The notes: a model not told the origin generated them from the sequence alone. A DNA stretch of 64,000 nucleotides from Deltaproteobacteria bacterium (GCA_021811385.1 JAJZPC010000001.1:31421-95420); one strand, 5' to 3'. Positions 42,985 through 52,296 are shown, counted from the stretch's first letter. Numbers and translations: made by a program.

Positions 42985-44472
42985 ATGCCTTTTCGCCGCA
43001 ACATAAAAACCAGCGCCATCCTAGTGCTTCTCTGCCTGTTTGCCCAAGCCTTTTCCGGCTGCAAGGAGGGCAAGGTTCCGGAAAAGCCCCTTGTTCAGGA
43101 AACTCCGGCCCGCCCGCCCGGCTGTCAGGGATGCCACACGGAGGTCCGGCTCGACCCCTCCCACGATCTCGCCTGCACCGCCTGCCACCAAGGAAACCCG
43201 GAGGGAGCAACGCAGGAGCAAGCCCACGCCGACCTCATCAGCCACCCCGCCCATCCTGACCAGATGCAGAAGACCTGCGGCACATGCCATGCCAGCCAGG
43301 TAGCCCAGACTGCCACTTCCCTGCATTTCACCGCAGCCAAAGAGGTCAACAGTGTGCGCACCGGTTTTGGCGCCCAAGCTCCCCTTGGTTCCCTTGCGGA
43401 AATCCCGATCCGCGAAACAATCGCCTCCCCGCTTGACCTTGCCGACGATCTGCTCCGCCGTCGCTGCCTGCGCTGCCATGTGTACAATTCCGGCGACGGC
43501 TACCCGGAAACGGTGCGCGGCACTGGCTGCGCCGCCTGCCATCTCGCGTACACCAACGGCAAGATGAGTGGTCACGGTTTCAGCAAATCACCACCGGACA
43601 GCCAGTGCCTGCACTGCCATTACGGCAACTTCGTTGGCGCCGACTATTATGGCCGTTTTGAGCACGACTTCAACCAAGAGTACCGCACCCCCTACCGCAC
43701 CGACACCACGGAAACCCGGCCCTACGGGGTTGAATTCCATCAGTTGGCCCCGGATATCCACCAACAGAAAGGCATGGCCTGCATCGATTGCCACTCCGGG
43801 GCGGAGCTCATGGGCGGACACGGTGCAGCCAAGGGCTCACCTCCGGCCATCACCTGCCTCGGTTGCCACGGCTGGCGCAAAGGCCAACCCCTGCCCCTGA
43901 ACAATCTCCAGATCGAGGCGGACCGGCTGGTGCTCATCACCCGGTTGACCGGCAAGAAATTGGTGGTGCCCCAGCCTGTCCACCCGGCCCACCGGCAGTA
44001 CGAAAAAAAGGCCCATTGCACTGTGTGCCACAGCCAGTGGTCCTTTAACGACCAGGGAACCCATCTGCTCAGAACCGATAACCCCGACCATCCCGCCTGG
44101 TCCCGGCTCAGCGTGCAGGGCAGCCGCGAGGTTGAGGAGCAGCTGGACAACCCCGCCGACCAAGCCCCTTCCCTGCGGGACAAGATCACCGGCACGCCGA
44201 GCCCAAGCCTGTGGCTCAAGGGCTACGAGCTGCGCCGCTGGGAAAGCCCCCTGATCGGTATCGGGCCGGACAACATGCTCCACATCTTCCGGCCCATCCT
44301 GGACCTGCACCTCTCCATGGTTGACGCAAACAAAAAGGTAATTTTCGACAACGTGGGCATGGAACCCAGGCAGCAGCGCTATCTCCCCTACACCCCGCAC
44401 ACCGTTGGCAAGGCCGGGGCGTTCTACACCGAACGGCTCAAGCCCAACCTCCCCATCGAGACCAAACCATGA
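42985..44472 (+). CDS. Nine-haem c-type cytochrome lipoprotein
   Basis: The 495-residue protein has a lipoprotein signal peptide (ILVLLCLFAQAFSGC) and nine CxxCH haem motifs: CQGCH, CTACH, CGTCH, CLRCH, CAACH, CLHCH, CIDCH, CLGCH and CTVCH. The last 150 residues lack haem motifs (SLWLKGYELRRWESPL, LHIFRPILDLHLSMVD) and form a separate domain. Such proteins carry electrons across the periplasm or at the outer membrane of sulfur- and metal-reducing bacteria. Partner and redox substrate are unknown. It overlaps rlpA by four bases (ATGA). Confidence 0.92.
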   Translation: MPFRRNIKTSAILVLLCLFAQAFSGCKEGKVPEKPLVQETPARPPGCQGCHTEVRLDPSHDLACTACHQGNPEGATQEQAHADLISHPAHPDQMQKTCGTCHASQVAQTATSLHFTAAKEVNSVRTGFGAQAPLGSLAEIPIRETIASPLDLADDLLRRRCLRCHVYNSGDGYPETVRGTGCAACHLAYTNGKMSGHGFSKSPPDSQCLHCHYGNFVGADYYGRFEHDFNQEYRTPYRTDTTETRPYGVEFHQLAPDIHQQKGMACIDCHSGAELMGGHGAAKGSPPAITCLGCHGWRKGQPLPLNNLQIEADRLVLITRLTGKKLVVPQPVHPAHRQYEKKAHCTVCHSQWSFNDQGTHLLRTDNPDHPAWSRLSVQGSREVEEQLDNPADQAPSLRDKITGTPSPSLWLKGYELRRWESPLIGIGPDNMLHIFRPILDLHLSMVDANKKVIFDNVGMEPRQQRYLPYTPHTVGKAGAFYTERLKPNLPIETKP

Positions 44473-45281
44473 GTTGCCCCAGACATATTCGAACACTCTC
44501 TCTCCCCGCTCTCCTGTTTCTCTGCGGGGCAACCTTTTCCGGCTGCACCACCGTGCTCACCAGCACCCCGCCGCCCAAGGCTGCCCCGCCGACCAAACCC
44601 GCAACCAAGACAGGGGGACGCGTCCCCGCCACGCAAAGGCCCTACCAGATCGACGGCAAGACCTACTATCCGCTGCCCTCGGCCGAGGGATACGTGGAAA
44701 CCGGCACCGCCTCCTGGTATGGCAACCCATTCCATGGCCGCAAGACCTCCAACGGCGAAACCTACAACATGTACGACTGGACCGCGGCCCACAAGACCCT
44801 GCCCATGAACACCCGGCTTCTGGTGGAAAACCTCGGCAACGGCAAATCCACCACGGTGCGGATCAACGACCGCGGCCCCTTCGTGGGAACCAGAATCATC
44901 GACCTCTCCTATAATGTAGCCAGGGATCTGGGCATCATGAAGGAAGGGACCGGCCAGGTCCGGATCACCGCCCTGGGCGAGGCGGAAACCGTGCAGCTGG
45001 CCGACAACAAGACCGCGGCCCGCTTCCTGCCCCACGAGGATTTCCAGAAGGGTGATTTTTATGTCCAGATCGGCGCCTTCACCCTCCAGGCAAACGCCGA
45101 CCGGCTGAAGGACAAAATGAACAAGGGCGGCAGGGAGACCGAGACCTTCCGCCATGAGCGGGGCGACCAGATCTTCTACCGCGTCCAGGTCAAGGCAGGC
45201 AACACCCTGACCGCAGCCAAACAGATGGCCCAGACCATGGCCGGTTCCGGCTTCCCCGAGGCTTTCGTGGTGGCGCGGTAA
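44469..45281 (+). CDS. rlpA: RlpA-like lipoprotein with SPOR domain
   Basis: The 270-residue lipoprotein (LLFLCGATFSGC signal) has a double-psi beta-barrel of RlpA type: GTASWYGNPFHGRKTSNGE, then RINDRGPFVGTRIIDLS with the catalytic Asp region. A C-terminal SPOR domain follows (DFYVQIGAFTLQANADRL, FYRVQVKAGN). RlpA is a lytic transglycosylase that cuts peptide-stripped glycan at the septum. Start/stop overlap couples it to the cytochrome gene, an unusual pairing. Confidence 0.94.
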   Translation: MSCPRHIRTLSLPALLFLCGATFSGCTTVLTSTPPPKAAPPTKPATKTGGRVPATQRPYQIDGKTYYPLPSAEGYVETGTASWYGNPFHGRKTSNGETYNMYDWTAAHKTLPMNTRLLVENLGNGKSTTVRINDRGPFVGTRIIDLSYNVARDLGIMKEGTGQVRITALGEAETVQLADNKTAARFLPHEDFQKGDFYVQIGAFTLQANADRLKDKMNKGGRETETFRHERGDQIFYRVQVKAGNTLTAAKQMAQTMAGSGFPEAFVVAR

Positions 45282-45300
45282 GACCCTGCAGCACAATTTC

Positions 45301-45328
45301 TTGACAGCCGAAGGCCAATCGTTATATC
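45301..45328 (+). promoter_or_regulatory. Candidate promoter of the hydrogenase operon
   Basis: Perfect TTGACA (45301-45306), 16-base spacer, TATATC (45323-45328), 67 bases before hydB. Confidence 0.55.
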
Positions 45329-45394
45329 CCATAACCATGGGCTGTTTTTTATAATGAAAGGCGCCGTTCCCCCACTCTGCCGAGGAGGGCTGTC

Positions 45395-46432
45395 ATGATT
45401 TTCAAGGTCTTCAAGAAACAAGAGCTCGCCCGCCTGCATGAGCTGCTGGCCGTCAACATCGTTGTCGGCCCCGTTGTCAAGGGCAAGGACCGCAACGGCA
45501 AGCCCCTGTACGATTTCGATGTGGTCTACGATTTTAACGAACTCGCCCTTGACTACACCCAGACGGTGCATTCGCCCAAGCGCTTTGTCCTGCCCTACCA
45601 CGAAACCTTGTCCACCTTTGCCGTGAGCCGCGACGGCTGGGAAAAACATGTTGACCTCAATGTCTACCGTCCCCTGGTTTTCTTCGGCATGCATGCCTGC
45701 GATATCAATGCCCTGAACAAGCTGGATCTGGTTCTGGCGCAAAGCACCTACCCCAACCCGTACTACATGGGCAAACGAAAAAACCTCTTCATCATCGGGA
45801 TCGACTGCAACCCGGAGCCCCAATGTTTCTGCCGCTCCATGGGGACAGACTCCGCCATCCACGGCTTCGACCTGTTTCTCACCGACCTGGGCGACGGATA
45901 TTTCGCGGAGATCCTTTCCGCCACGGCCTTTGACCTGCTGAACCAGATCAGCTGCAAGGATCCGAGCGCCAAGGATCTCGCCCTTTACAAACAGGCAACC
46001 AACGGAAAAAACAAGCACTACACCGCCAAGGTGGAAACCTCGGATCTCACCAAGATCCTCGACCTTGAGTTTGAATCCCCGGCCTGGGATGCCTGGGGCG
46101 AGAAATGCCTTTCCTGCGGCACCTGCGCCAATGTCTGCCCCACCTGTTATTGCTACGGCGTTGAGGAGCATGTCGATCTCGACCTGACGCACGCCAGCAA
46201 GACAAAATCGCTGCACTCCTGCAACCTCATCGACTTTGCCAAGGTGGCCGGCGGCCATAACTTCCGGCCCACAAGCGCCAGCCGGTTGAAATACCGCTAC
46301 TATCACAAGCATCGCGGCTTCGTGGAGGCCTTTGAGGAATCCCTCTGCGTGGGCTGCGGCCGCTGCGGGGCAGCCTGCCTTGCCGACATCACCCCCCCCG
46401 AAGTCATCGCCAGCGTCCGGGGCAAGGAGTAA
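45395..46432 (+). CDS. hydB: Sulfhydrogenase beta subunit (4Fe-4S)
   Basis: The 345-residue subunit has two ferredoxin-type cluster motifs near the C-terminus: CLSCGTCANVCPTCYCY and LCVGCGRCGAACLADITPP. The N-terminal domain is shared with anaerobic sulfite reductase subunit A (AsrA) and HydB. It passes electrons between the small-subunit clusters and the flavin subunit. GAGGAGG precedes the ATG. First gene of hydBGDA; three bases separate it from hydG. Confidence 0.94.
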   Translation: MIFKVFKKQELARLHELLAVNIVVGPVVKGKDRNGKPLYDFDVVYDFNELALDYTQTVHSPKRFVLPYHETLSTFAVSRDGWEKHVDLNVYRPLVFFGMHACDINALNKLDLVLAQSTYPNPYYMGKRKNLFIIGIDCNPEPQCFCRSMGTDSAIHGFDLFLTDLGDGYFAEILSATAFDLLNQISCKDPSAKDLALYKQATNGKNKHYTAKVETSDLTKILDLEFESPAWDAWGEKCLSCGTCANVCPTCYCYGVEEHVDLDLTHASKTKSLHSCNLIDFAKVAGGHNFRPTSASRLKYRYYHKHRGFVEAFEESLCVGCGRCGAACLADITPPEVIASVRGKE

Positions 46433-46435
46433 GCC

Positions 46436-47338
46436 ATGCAAAACAAACTCCACTTCATCGACGTTCTCGGCAAAGGCGCCGGAGCACACCGCAAGCAAGA
46501 CCCGGGCAGCTTCGAATACACCCTGCCCGCCGAGATAACCAGCATCTACCAGCTCACCGCCAGCGAAAAGCTCTACCAGATCCAGATCATCGACCCCGAG
46601 CAGCGCAACCGTTTTTCCTTTAAGCCGGGCCAATTCGTGATGCTGGAGCTGCCGGGGATCGGCGAAGCGCCGTTTTCCATCTCCTCTTCCCCGGTGCGGC
46701 GCGGCGACCTCGAGCTGTGCATCCGGGCGGTGGGCAATTTCACCAATTTTCTCGCCAAGGTGGAACGGGGCGCCAGGGTGGGGATAACCGGCCCGTTCGG
46801 CACCCATTTCCCCCTGGAGAAGATGCAGGGTCAGGACATCCTGCTCATCGGCGGAGGGTTGGGCATCGTGCCCCTGCGCTCTCCCCTGCTGGCCGTGCTG
46901 GAAAACCGGAGCAGATACGGCCGGGTGGACATCATGTACGGGGCCAAAACCCCAACGGAACTCCTTTTCACCTACCAGTACGAGGAATGGCGCCGGTTTG
47001 ACATCAACCTCGGCATCACGGTGGACAAAGCGGACAAGAGCTGGAAGGGGCGCACCGGCCTGATCACCGAACTCCTGAAGGAACGCATCGCCCAGACAGC
47101 AAGCCTGCGCGAGAACACCTATGCCATCGTCTGCGGGCCGCCGGTTATGTTCCATTTCGTCTGCAAGATGCTGACCGAGGCCGGACTGCCCATGCAGAAG
47201 ATGTTCGTCTCCCTGGAGCGCCGCATGCACTGCGGCCGGGGCAAATGCTGTCGCTGCAACATCGGCTCGACCTATACCTGCCTGGACGGTCCGGTCTTTG
47301 ACTACTGGTCGGTGATGAACCTCAAGGAGGCGATCTGA
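46436..47338 (+). CDS. hydG: Sulfhydrogenase gamma subunit (FAD, NAD(P)-binding)
   Basis: The 300-residue ferredoxin-NADP-reductase-like subunit has the FAD site FKPGQFVMLELPGIGEAPFSI, the nucleotide site ILLIGGGLGIVPLRS, and a C-terminal 2Fe-2S cysteine cluster (HCGRGKCCRCNIGSTYTC). It makes the NAD(P)H end of group 3b hydrogenases and resembles AsrB and dihydroorotate dehydrogenase electron-transfer subunits. One base separates it from hydD. Confidence 0.94.
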   Translation: MQNKLHFIDVLGKGAGAHRKQDPGSFEYTLPAEITSIYQLTASEKLYQIQIIDPEQRNRFSFKPGQFVMLELPGIGEAPFSISSSPVRRGDLELCIRAVGNFTNFLAKVERGARVGITGPFGTHFPLEKMQGQDILLIGGGLGIVPLRSPLLAVLENRSRYGRVDIMYGAKTPTELLFTYQYEEWRRFDINLGITVDKADKSWKGRTGLITELLKERIAQTASLRENTYAIVCGPPVMFHFVCKMLTEAGLPMQKMFVSLERRMHCGRGKCCRCNIGSTYTCLDGPVFDYWSVMNLKEAI

Positions 47339-47339
47339 G

Positions 47340-48158
47340 ATGAGCGAACCACTCTCCTACCTCGGCGTTGCCCTTGCCCGGCCAAAAGTCGGGTTCTTCG
47401 AGCTTTCCTCCTGCGAAGGGTGCCAGCTGCAGCTTCTGAATAACGAGGCCACCCTCCTGGACTTTCTCAATCTGGTGGAGATCGTCAACTTCCGCGAAGG
47501 CATGAGCGAGCGCGGCGACAACTACGACATCGCCTTTGTCGAGGGCAGCGTCACCCGCAAGGACGAAATCACCCGGCTCACCGAGATCCGCAAGAACGCC
47601 AAGATCCTGGTCGCCCTCGGCTCCTGCGCCTGCTTCGGCGGGGTCAACCAGCTGAAAAACCGCTTCCGCGATCTGGACTGGGTCAAGAAAGAGGTGTACG
47701 GCGACTTCCCCATCGAGACCATGGAGGTGCATCCCCTGGCGGATTTTGTCCAGGTGGATCTTTCGATCTTCGGCTGCCCCATCAAAAAGGAGGAGGTCGA
47801 GCGAATCGTCACCGATCTGGTGGTGGGCAAAACGGTGCGACATCCGGAATACCCGGTGTGCATGGAGTGCAAGGCCAACGAAAACATCTGCCTGTTCGAG
47901 CTCGGCGAGCCCTGCCTCGGCCCGGTCACCCGGGCCGGCTGCGATGCCTGGTGCACCAGCAACCGCAGGGGGTGCTGGGGGTGCCGCGGCCCGGCGGAAG
48001 GGGCCAATCTCAAACAACTGGAAAAGATCATGCACACCTACGGCTTTGACCGCGAGATCATCCTCGACCGACTGGAATGTTTCGGCGGATTCGCCTCTTT
48101 CACGCAGACAGCCCCCACTCAGGACAAAAAATCCCCTGCCAGGAGGAAAAAATCATGA
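47340..48158 (+). CDS. hydD: Sulfhydrogenase delta subunit ([NiFe] hydrogenase small subunit)
   Basis: The 272-residue small subunit begins PKVGFFELSSCEGCQLQLL, the proximal-cluster CxxC of small subunits. It adds LVALGSCACFGGVNQ, the GCPI motif, and the distal cysteines in YPVCMECKANENICLF and DAWCTSNRRGCWGCRGP. No twin-arginine signal is present, so the enzyme is cytoplasmic, as in group 3. Its stop overlaps the hydA start. Confidence 0.95.
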   Translation: MSEPLSYLGVALARPKVGFFELSSCEGCQLQLLNNEATLLDFLNLVEIVNFREGMSERGDNYDIAFVEGSVTRKDEITRLTEIRKNAKILVALGSCACFGGVNQLKNRFRDLDWVKKEVYGDFPIETMEVHPLADFVQVDLSIFGCPIKKEEVERIVTDLVVGKTVRHPEYPVCMECKANENICLFELGEPCLGPVTRAGCDAWCTSNRRGCWGCRGPAEGANLKQLEKIMHTYGFDREIILDRLECFGGFASFTQTAPTQDKKSPARRKKS

Positions 48159-49429
48159 AGCTCTCCTGCGAGATCAATGTCCACCACCTGACCCGGGTGG
48201 AAGGGCACGGCAACATCAGCATCAGCATCAAAAACGGGGTGGTCAAAAAGGCGCAATGGGAGGTGGTGGAAACGCCCCGCTTCTTCGAGGCCATGCTGGT
48301 GGGCAAGCACTGGGAGAATGCGCCCTACATCTGCGGGCGGATCTGCGGGATCTGCTCCATCGGCCACACCCTGGCCAGCATCCGGGCCGTGGAAAACGCC
48401 TTCGGCATCACCCCCTCGCCCCAGACCGCGAGCCTGAGACTTTTGCTCAAGCACATGGAAACCCTGCAAAGCCATATCCTGCACCTCTATTTTCTGGCCG
48501 CCCCGGATTTCCTCGGCGCGGGCAGCGTGCTGCCCCTGGCCAAGACCAACCCCCAGGAGGTACAACGGGCCCTGCGCCTCAAGCTGCTGGCCAACGATGC
48601 CTGCGACATCATCGGCGGCAGACGGTTGCACCCCACCCGTACCGTGGTGGGCGGCTTCACCATGCTGCCGGAAAAGAGCCAGCTGGAAAAAATCCGCCAA
48701 CGGCTGATGGCCTCGATTCCCGACCTGCTCGCTTCGGCGGAGCTGTTTAAAACCTTTGCCATCCCGGACTTCAGCCGGGAAACGGAATTCGTTTCCCTCA
48801 AGGGCGACACCGGCTATCCCTTTATCGGCGGCGGACTTGTCTCAACCGATGGAGTCGTCAAAAAGGAAAGCCAATACCGGGCCATGACCAACGAATACTG
48901 CACAGAGGGCTTCACCTCCAAGCTGAGCAAACTCTCCCGCCGCTCCTTCGCCGTTGGCGCCCTGGCGCGCCTGAACAACAATTTCACGCTGCTTCATCCC
49001 ACGGCGCGGGAGATCTCCAAATTCCTCGGCCTTGTCCCGGTCAACCACAACCCGTACATGTGCAACGTGGCCCAGCTGGTGGAATGCGTGCATGTGGTTC
49101 TTGATTCCGTGCGGCTCATCGACACCCTGCTGGGCAGCCCCTGGCAGGAACCGCGCCGGCAGGTAAAGGCGAAAAAAGGGGAAGGGGTCGGCGCGGTGGA
49201 GGTTCCCAGGGGCATTCTCTACCACTATTACAAATTCGACAAAGACGGCAAGGTCACCAAGGCGGATTGCGTTATCCCCACCAGCCAGAACCACGCCAAT
49301 ATCCTGCACGACATCGAAGCGCTGGCCAGCCAGTATGCCCGGACCGGCAAACAAGACCGGGAGATCGAGCTGCTCGCCGAGATGCTGGTGCGGGCTTACG
49401 ATCCCTGCATCTCCTGCTCGGTGCATTAG
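48155..49429 (+). CDS. hydA: Sulfhydrogenase alpha subunit ([NiFe] hydrogenase large subunit)
   Basis: The 424-residue catalytic subunit has the N-terminal nickel ligand pair in GRICGICSIGHTLASIRAVE (RxCGxC) and the C-terminal pair in AYDPCISCSVH (DPCxxCxxH). VEGHGNISISIKNG opens the family pattern. The protein ends right after this histidine, so the C-terminal propeptide normally removed in maturation is missing. Group 3b enzymes couple H2 to NAD(P)(H) and can reduce sulfur. AGGAGG precedes the ATG at 48155. hyp maturation genes are not in the window. Confidence 0.95.
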   Translation: MKLSCEINVHHLTRVEGHGNISISIKNGVVKKAQWEVVETPRFFEAMLVGKHWENAPYICGRICGICSIGHTLASIRAVENAFGITPSPQTASLRLLLKHMETLQSHILHLYFLAAPDFLGAGSVLPLAKTNPQEVQRALRLKLLANDACDIIGGRRLHPTRTVVGGFTMLPEKSQLEKIRQRLMASIPDLLASAELFKTFAIPDFSRETEFVSLKGDTGYPFIGGGLVSTDGVVKKESQYRAMTNEYCTEGFTSKLSKLSRRSFAVGALARLNNNFTLLHPTAREISKFLGLVPVNHNPYMCNVAQLVECVHVVLDSVRLIDTLLGSPWQEPRRQVKAKKGEGVGAVEVPRGILYHYYKFDKDGKVTKADCVIPTSQNHANILHDIEALASQYARTGKQDREIELLAEMLVRAYDPCISCSVH

Positions 49430-49553
49430 CCTGCCCGCTTTGCCATGGCGCTCGGGCTCTCACGCAAAATAGCGGCGATCCCCGCATAAAAAATAATTCC
49501 AAAATTACCGCAACAGGGTATGATGTGGAGTCTTTCATAGGGGATTTATACGC

Positions 49554-50219
49554 ATGCCAACCGACAACTCCGCAAGCAACACCGAGCAGAACCGCCGGGA
49601 AAATTTCCGGATTGACGACCTCCTGGCAACATCGGTGCAAAAGGTCGCAAACGGCGTCCTGCCCGTGGCCAGGATTATTCCCGTGGCCCTTTCCGAATCC
49701 GGCAGGCTCGGCGGGGGGTTGAGGCCGTTTTCCCACGAAATCGACCCCTCCTTCGCCCTGATGCTTCTTGAGGCCAACACCAAGCTGGATCTCCTGTATG
49801 AGTTCTTCAAGATGCAAAAATACAACGACGAGAAGGACCTCAGGCCCTCCTTGACCCAGTTGCTTCTCCAGATCAACACCAAGCTCGACTCCCTTCTTGA
49901 TTTTCATCATATTGCCAGATTGCCGGAAACAACCCGGGTTGGCGAGGTAAGCCTGAGCGCCAGCGGCATCAAGCTCACCACCCAGGAGACGCTTGATGCG
50001 GGCGATCTCGTTGAGGTCCACATGCTTCTCTCCACGGATCAACCCTGCTGGGTCGTGATCGGCGGTTCGGTTGCCCGGACAAACCCGCTCCCCGAGGGCG
50101 GCAATCAGGTGGCTGTCCAATTTACCACGACAAATGCGACCATCCAGGACGCCATCGCCACCTATGCCCTCAGAAAACAAAAAGAACAGCTCATCAGTCA
50201 ACGCTGGCTGGAACCCTGA
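49554..50219 (+). CDS. PilZ-domain protein upstream of motAB
   Basis: The 221-residue product opens with a polar tail and NRRENFRIDD, then has a long helical region (FALMLLEANTKLDLLYEFF, LTQLLLQINTKLDSLLDF) and a C-terminal PilZ barrel with the VGEVSLSASGIKLTTQE motif of D/NxSxxG type. c-di-GMP binding is plausible but the N-terminal arginine motif is only RRENFR. Placement just before motAB suggests a role in motility control. The 124-base gap after hydA holds a weak hairpin but no gene. Confidence 0.8.
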   Translation: MPTDNSASNTEQNRRENFRIDDLLATSVQKVANGVLPVARIIPVALSESGRLGGGLRPFSHEIDPSFALMLLEANTKLDLLYEFFKMQKYNDEKDLRPSLTQLLLQINTKLDSLLDFHHIARLPETTRVGEVSLSASGIKLTTQETLDAGDLVEVHMLLSTDQPCWVVIGGSVARTNPLPEGGNQVAVQFTTTNATIQDAIATYALRKQKEQLISQRWLEP

Positions 50220-50302
50220 CCTTTCCGGCTTTAACGGGAAAACTCCGCGCCAGACGATAGACTGCAACACCATACGCGTTCCACGGAAAAACGGATAAAA
50301 AC

Positions 50303-51169
50303 ATGTTCACAATCATCGGCATCGTAGTTGTTTTAGGCTCGGTCATCACCGGCTACGCCATGGGGAAAGGCAACTTTCACGTCCTGTTCCAGCCGGCGGA
50401 GGTAATCATCATCTTCGGCGCAGCCATCGGCAGCTTGATCATCTCCTCGCCGGGCAAGGCGCTGAAGGTCATCGTCGGGCACCTCGGCGGCATCTTTGCC
50501 GACTCCCACCTGAGCAAGGCCCATTACCTGGAGCTGTTGCTGCTCATGAACGCCGTCTTCTTCAAGATCAAGAAGGAGGGGTTGGTCGCCATCGAGTCCG
50601 ACATCGAAAACTACGAAAAAAGCCCGCTGTTTCAAAAATATGGCAACATCATGAAGGACAAGGAGGCAGCGGAATTCATCTGCGATACGGTCCGCACCAT
50701 GCTCAGCGCCAATTACCCTGCCTATGAGCTGGACAACCTCATGGAGATCGACCTGGAAGCCAATCAGCACGAACGCATGCTGCCCGCCCACAGTATCAGC
50801 AAGATAGGCGATGCCCTGCCCGGCCTGGGCATTGTCGCGGCGGTTTTGGGTATCGTTATCACCATGGGATACATCAACGAATCGGCCGAGGTACTGGGCC
50901 ACCATATCGGCGCCGCCCTGGTCGGCACCTTCTTTGGCGTACTTGCCTGCTACGGCTTTGTCGGGCCCATGGGAACCAAGCTGGAACACCATGCCCTTGA
51001 GCGCGAGACCTATCTGCGGGTGATCAAAACCTGCCTGCTCGCCGCCTATTCCACCAGCTTCATGGTGCAGTTCGCCGTTGAGGCTGGCCGCCGCGCCATT
51101 CCCGGCGACGATCGCCCATCCTTTGCCGAGGTTGAGGAGGCCATCAAGAAATGGAAGACAAAAGCATAA
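50303..51169 (+). CDS. motA: Flagellar motor stator protein MotA
   Basis: The 288-residue protein has four membrane helices (FTIIGIVVVLGSVITGYAM, AEVIIIFGAAIGSLII, GIVAAVLGIVITMGYI, GAALVGTFFGVLACYGFVGP) with the conserved Pro/Gly-rich third and fourth helices and the cytoplasmic loop charged residues of MotA. It forms the ion channel with MotB. The ATG is at 50303; the stop lies inside motB. Confidence 0.95.
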   Translation: MFTIIGIVVVLGSVITGYAMGKGNFHVLFQPAEVIIIFGAAIGSLIISSPGKALKVIVGHLGGIFADSHLSKAHYLELLLLMNAVFFKIKKEGLVAIESDIENYEKSPLFQKYGNIMKDKEAAEFICDTVRTMLSANYPAYELDNLMEIDLEANQHERMLPAHSISKIGDALPGLGIVAAVLGIVITMGYINESAEVLGHHIGAALVGTFFGVLACYGFVGPMGTKLEHHALERETYLRVIKTCLLAAYSTSFMVQFAVEAGRRAIPGDDRPSFAEVEEAIKKWKTKA

Positions 51170-52059
51170 TCATAAAAAAGGTTAAAAAGATCTCTGCCGG
51201 CGCCCACGGCGGCAGCTGGAAGGTGGCCTTTGCCGACTTCATGACGGGGATGATGGCCTTTTTTCTCCTCATGTGGCTGGTCAACATGACCCCCCAACAA
51301 AAGAAAGAAGAGCTTGCCAGACATTTTAAGGAATATAGCATCTTTTCCGAAGGTGGCGCTGGCAGCGGTGCAGAGATGATCGCCAAGGAGCAAGTCGCCT
51401 CCGAGGCCCAGATCACCGTTACCCAAGCCCCGGCTGCTGGCGGCGAAATAGAAGGCGAAGCCTCCGCCGCCGGGCTGGAACGCTTCAAGGAACAGCTGCA
51501 GCAGGAAATAGAGCAGAAACTTGCCGATCTCAAGGATCAGGTGCGCATTGAGGTATTCGAGGGCGGAGTCAAGGTGGACATCATGGACAAGGAGGGGAAC
51601 CCCATGTTCCCCTTGGGCAGCACGGTGTTGACCGAAAGCGGCCAGAAAATCCTCAAGGTGCTCTGCGACAACATCAAGAACACCTCGAACCGCATTGAAA
51701 TCGAAGGCCATACCGATGCGGTGAGTTATGCAAAAAAAGAGTTCGGTAACTGGGAACTTTCCACGTCCAGAGCCTCGGCCGCCCGGGTCGAAGTGGAAAA
51801 AAACGGCATCCCGTCCAGTCGCCTTCTGCGGGTTTCGGGCTATGCCGCCACCGAGCCGATCATCAAGGACAACCCCTTTGACCCCCGCAACCGGAGAATA
51901 AGCCTACGCCTCTACCCGGAAAAAAACAAAACTTCTGCCCAAGCGCAGCCACAACCCCAAGCACAACCGGCTCAGCCGCAATCGCAACCCCCGGCGCAGG
52001 TTGCCCCCAAAACGCCACCGCAGGCCGCGCCCCAGGTTCACCCAACCCCCATGAAGTAA
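51151..52059 (+). CDS. motB: Flagellar motor stator protein MotB
   Basis: The 302-residue protein has one membrane helix with the ion-binding aspartate (WKVAFADFMTGMMAFFLLMW) and a C-terminal OmpA-type peptidoglycan-binding domain (RIEIEGHTDAVSYAKKEFGN, ELSTSRASAARVEVEK, DPRNRRISLRLYP). A Pro/Gln/Ala-rich low-complexity tail of about 45 residues follows, longer than usual. It overlaps motA by 19 bases. Confidence 0.95.
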   Translation: MEDKSIIIKKVKKISAGAHGGSWKVAFADFMTGMMAFFLLMWLVNMTPQQKKEELARHFKEYSIFSEGGAGSGAEMIAKEQVASEAQITVTQAPAAGGEIEGEASAAGLERFKEQLQQEIEQKLADLKDQVRIEVFEGGVKVDIMDKEGNPMFPLGSTVLTESGQKILKVLCDNIKNTSNRIEIEGHTDAVSYAKKEFGNWELSTSRASAARVEVEKNGIPSSRLLRVSGYAATEPIIKDNPFDPRNRRISLRLYPEKNKTSAQAQPQPQAQPAQPQSQPPAQVAPKTPPQAAPQVHPTPMK

Positions 52060-52081
52060 CAAAACCCCGGCGAAAAAACAG

Positions 52082-52114
52082 GGGCCGTGCCGAAGCAACC
52101 TTTCGTTACGGCCC
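52082..52114. terminator. Hairpin after motB
   Basis: GGGCCGT pairs with ACGGCCC and inner CGAA with TTCG. No T run follows on the plus strand; on the minus strand TTTTTT follows at the motB end. A terminator role is only possible. Confidence 0.4.
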
Positions 52115-52267
52115 TCCCTAATGCAGGACGCCCCATCCCATCCCTCCGCCGATACTGCGGTTACGGTTACGAGCACCCCCGCCCCCCCCGGACAAATCAG
52201 CATTCAGGCCCCGCAATCACTTGCACGACCTTATCCCATTGATTCTACGCTTTTCCATGAAAACAAT

Positions 52268-52296
52268 TTGACAAGGAATCTGACTCCCTGTAATGT
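52268..52296 (+). promoter_or_regulatory. Promoter of the TetR/exporter operon
   Basis: Perfect TTGACA (52268-52273), 17-base spacer, TAATGT (52291-52296). The -10 lies inside the TetR-type palindrome that follows. Confidence 0.8.

Noticed and set aside
45176..47230. 684-codon open frame on the minus strand
   Set aside because: Complete antisense shadow of rlpA end, hydB and hydG, a common result of high third-position GC.
49380..49429. Selenocysteine in the hydrogenase large subunit
   Set aside because: All four nickel-ligand positions are ordinary cysteine codons; there is no in-frame TGA.
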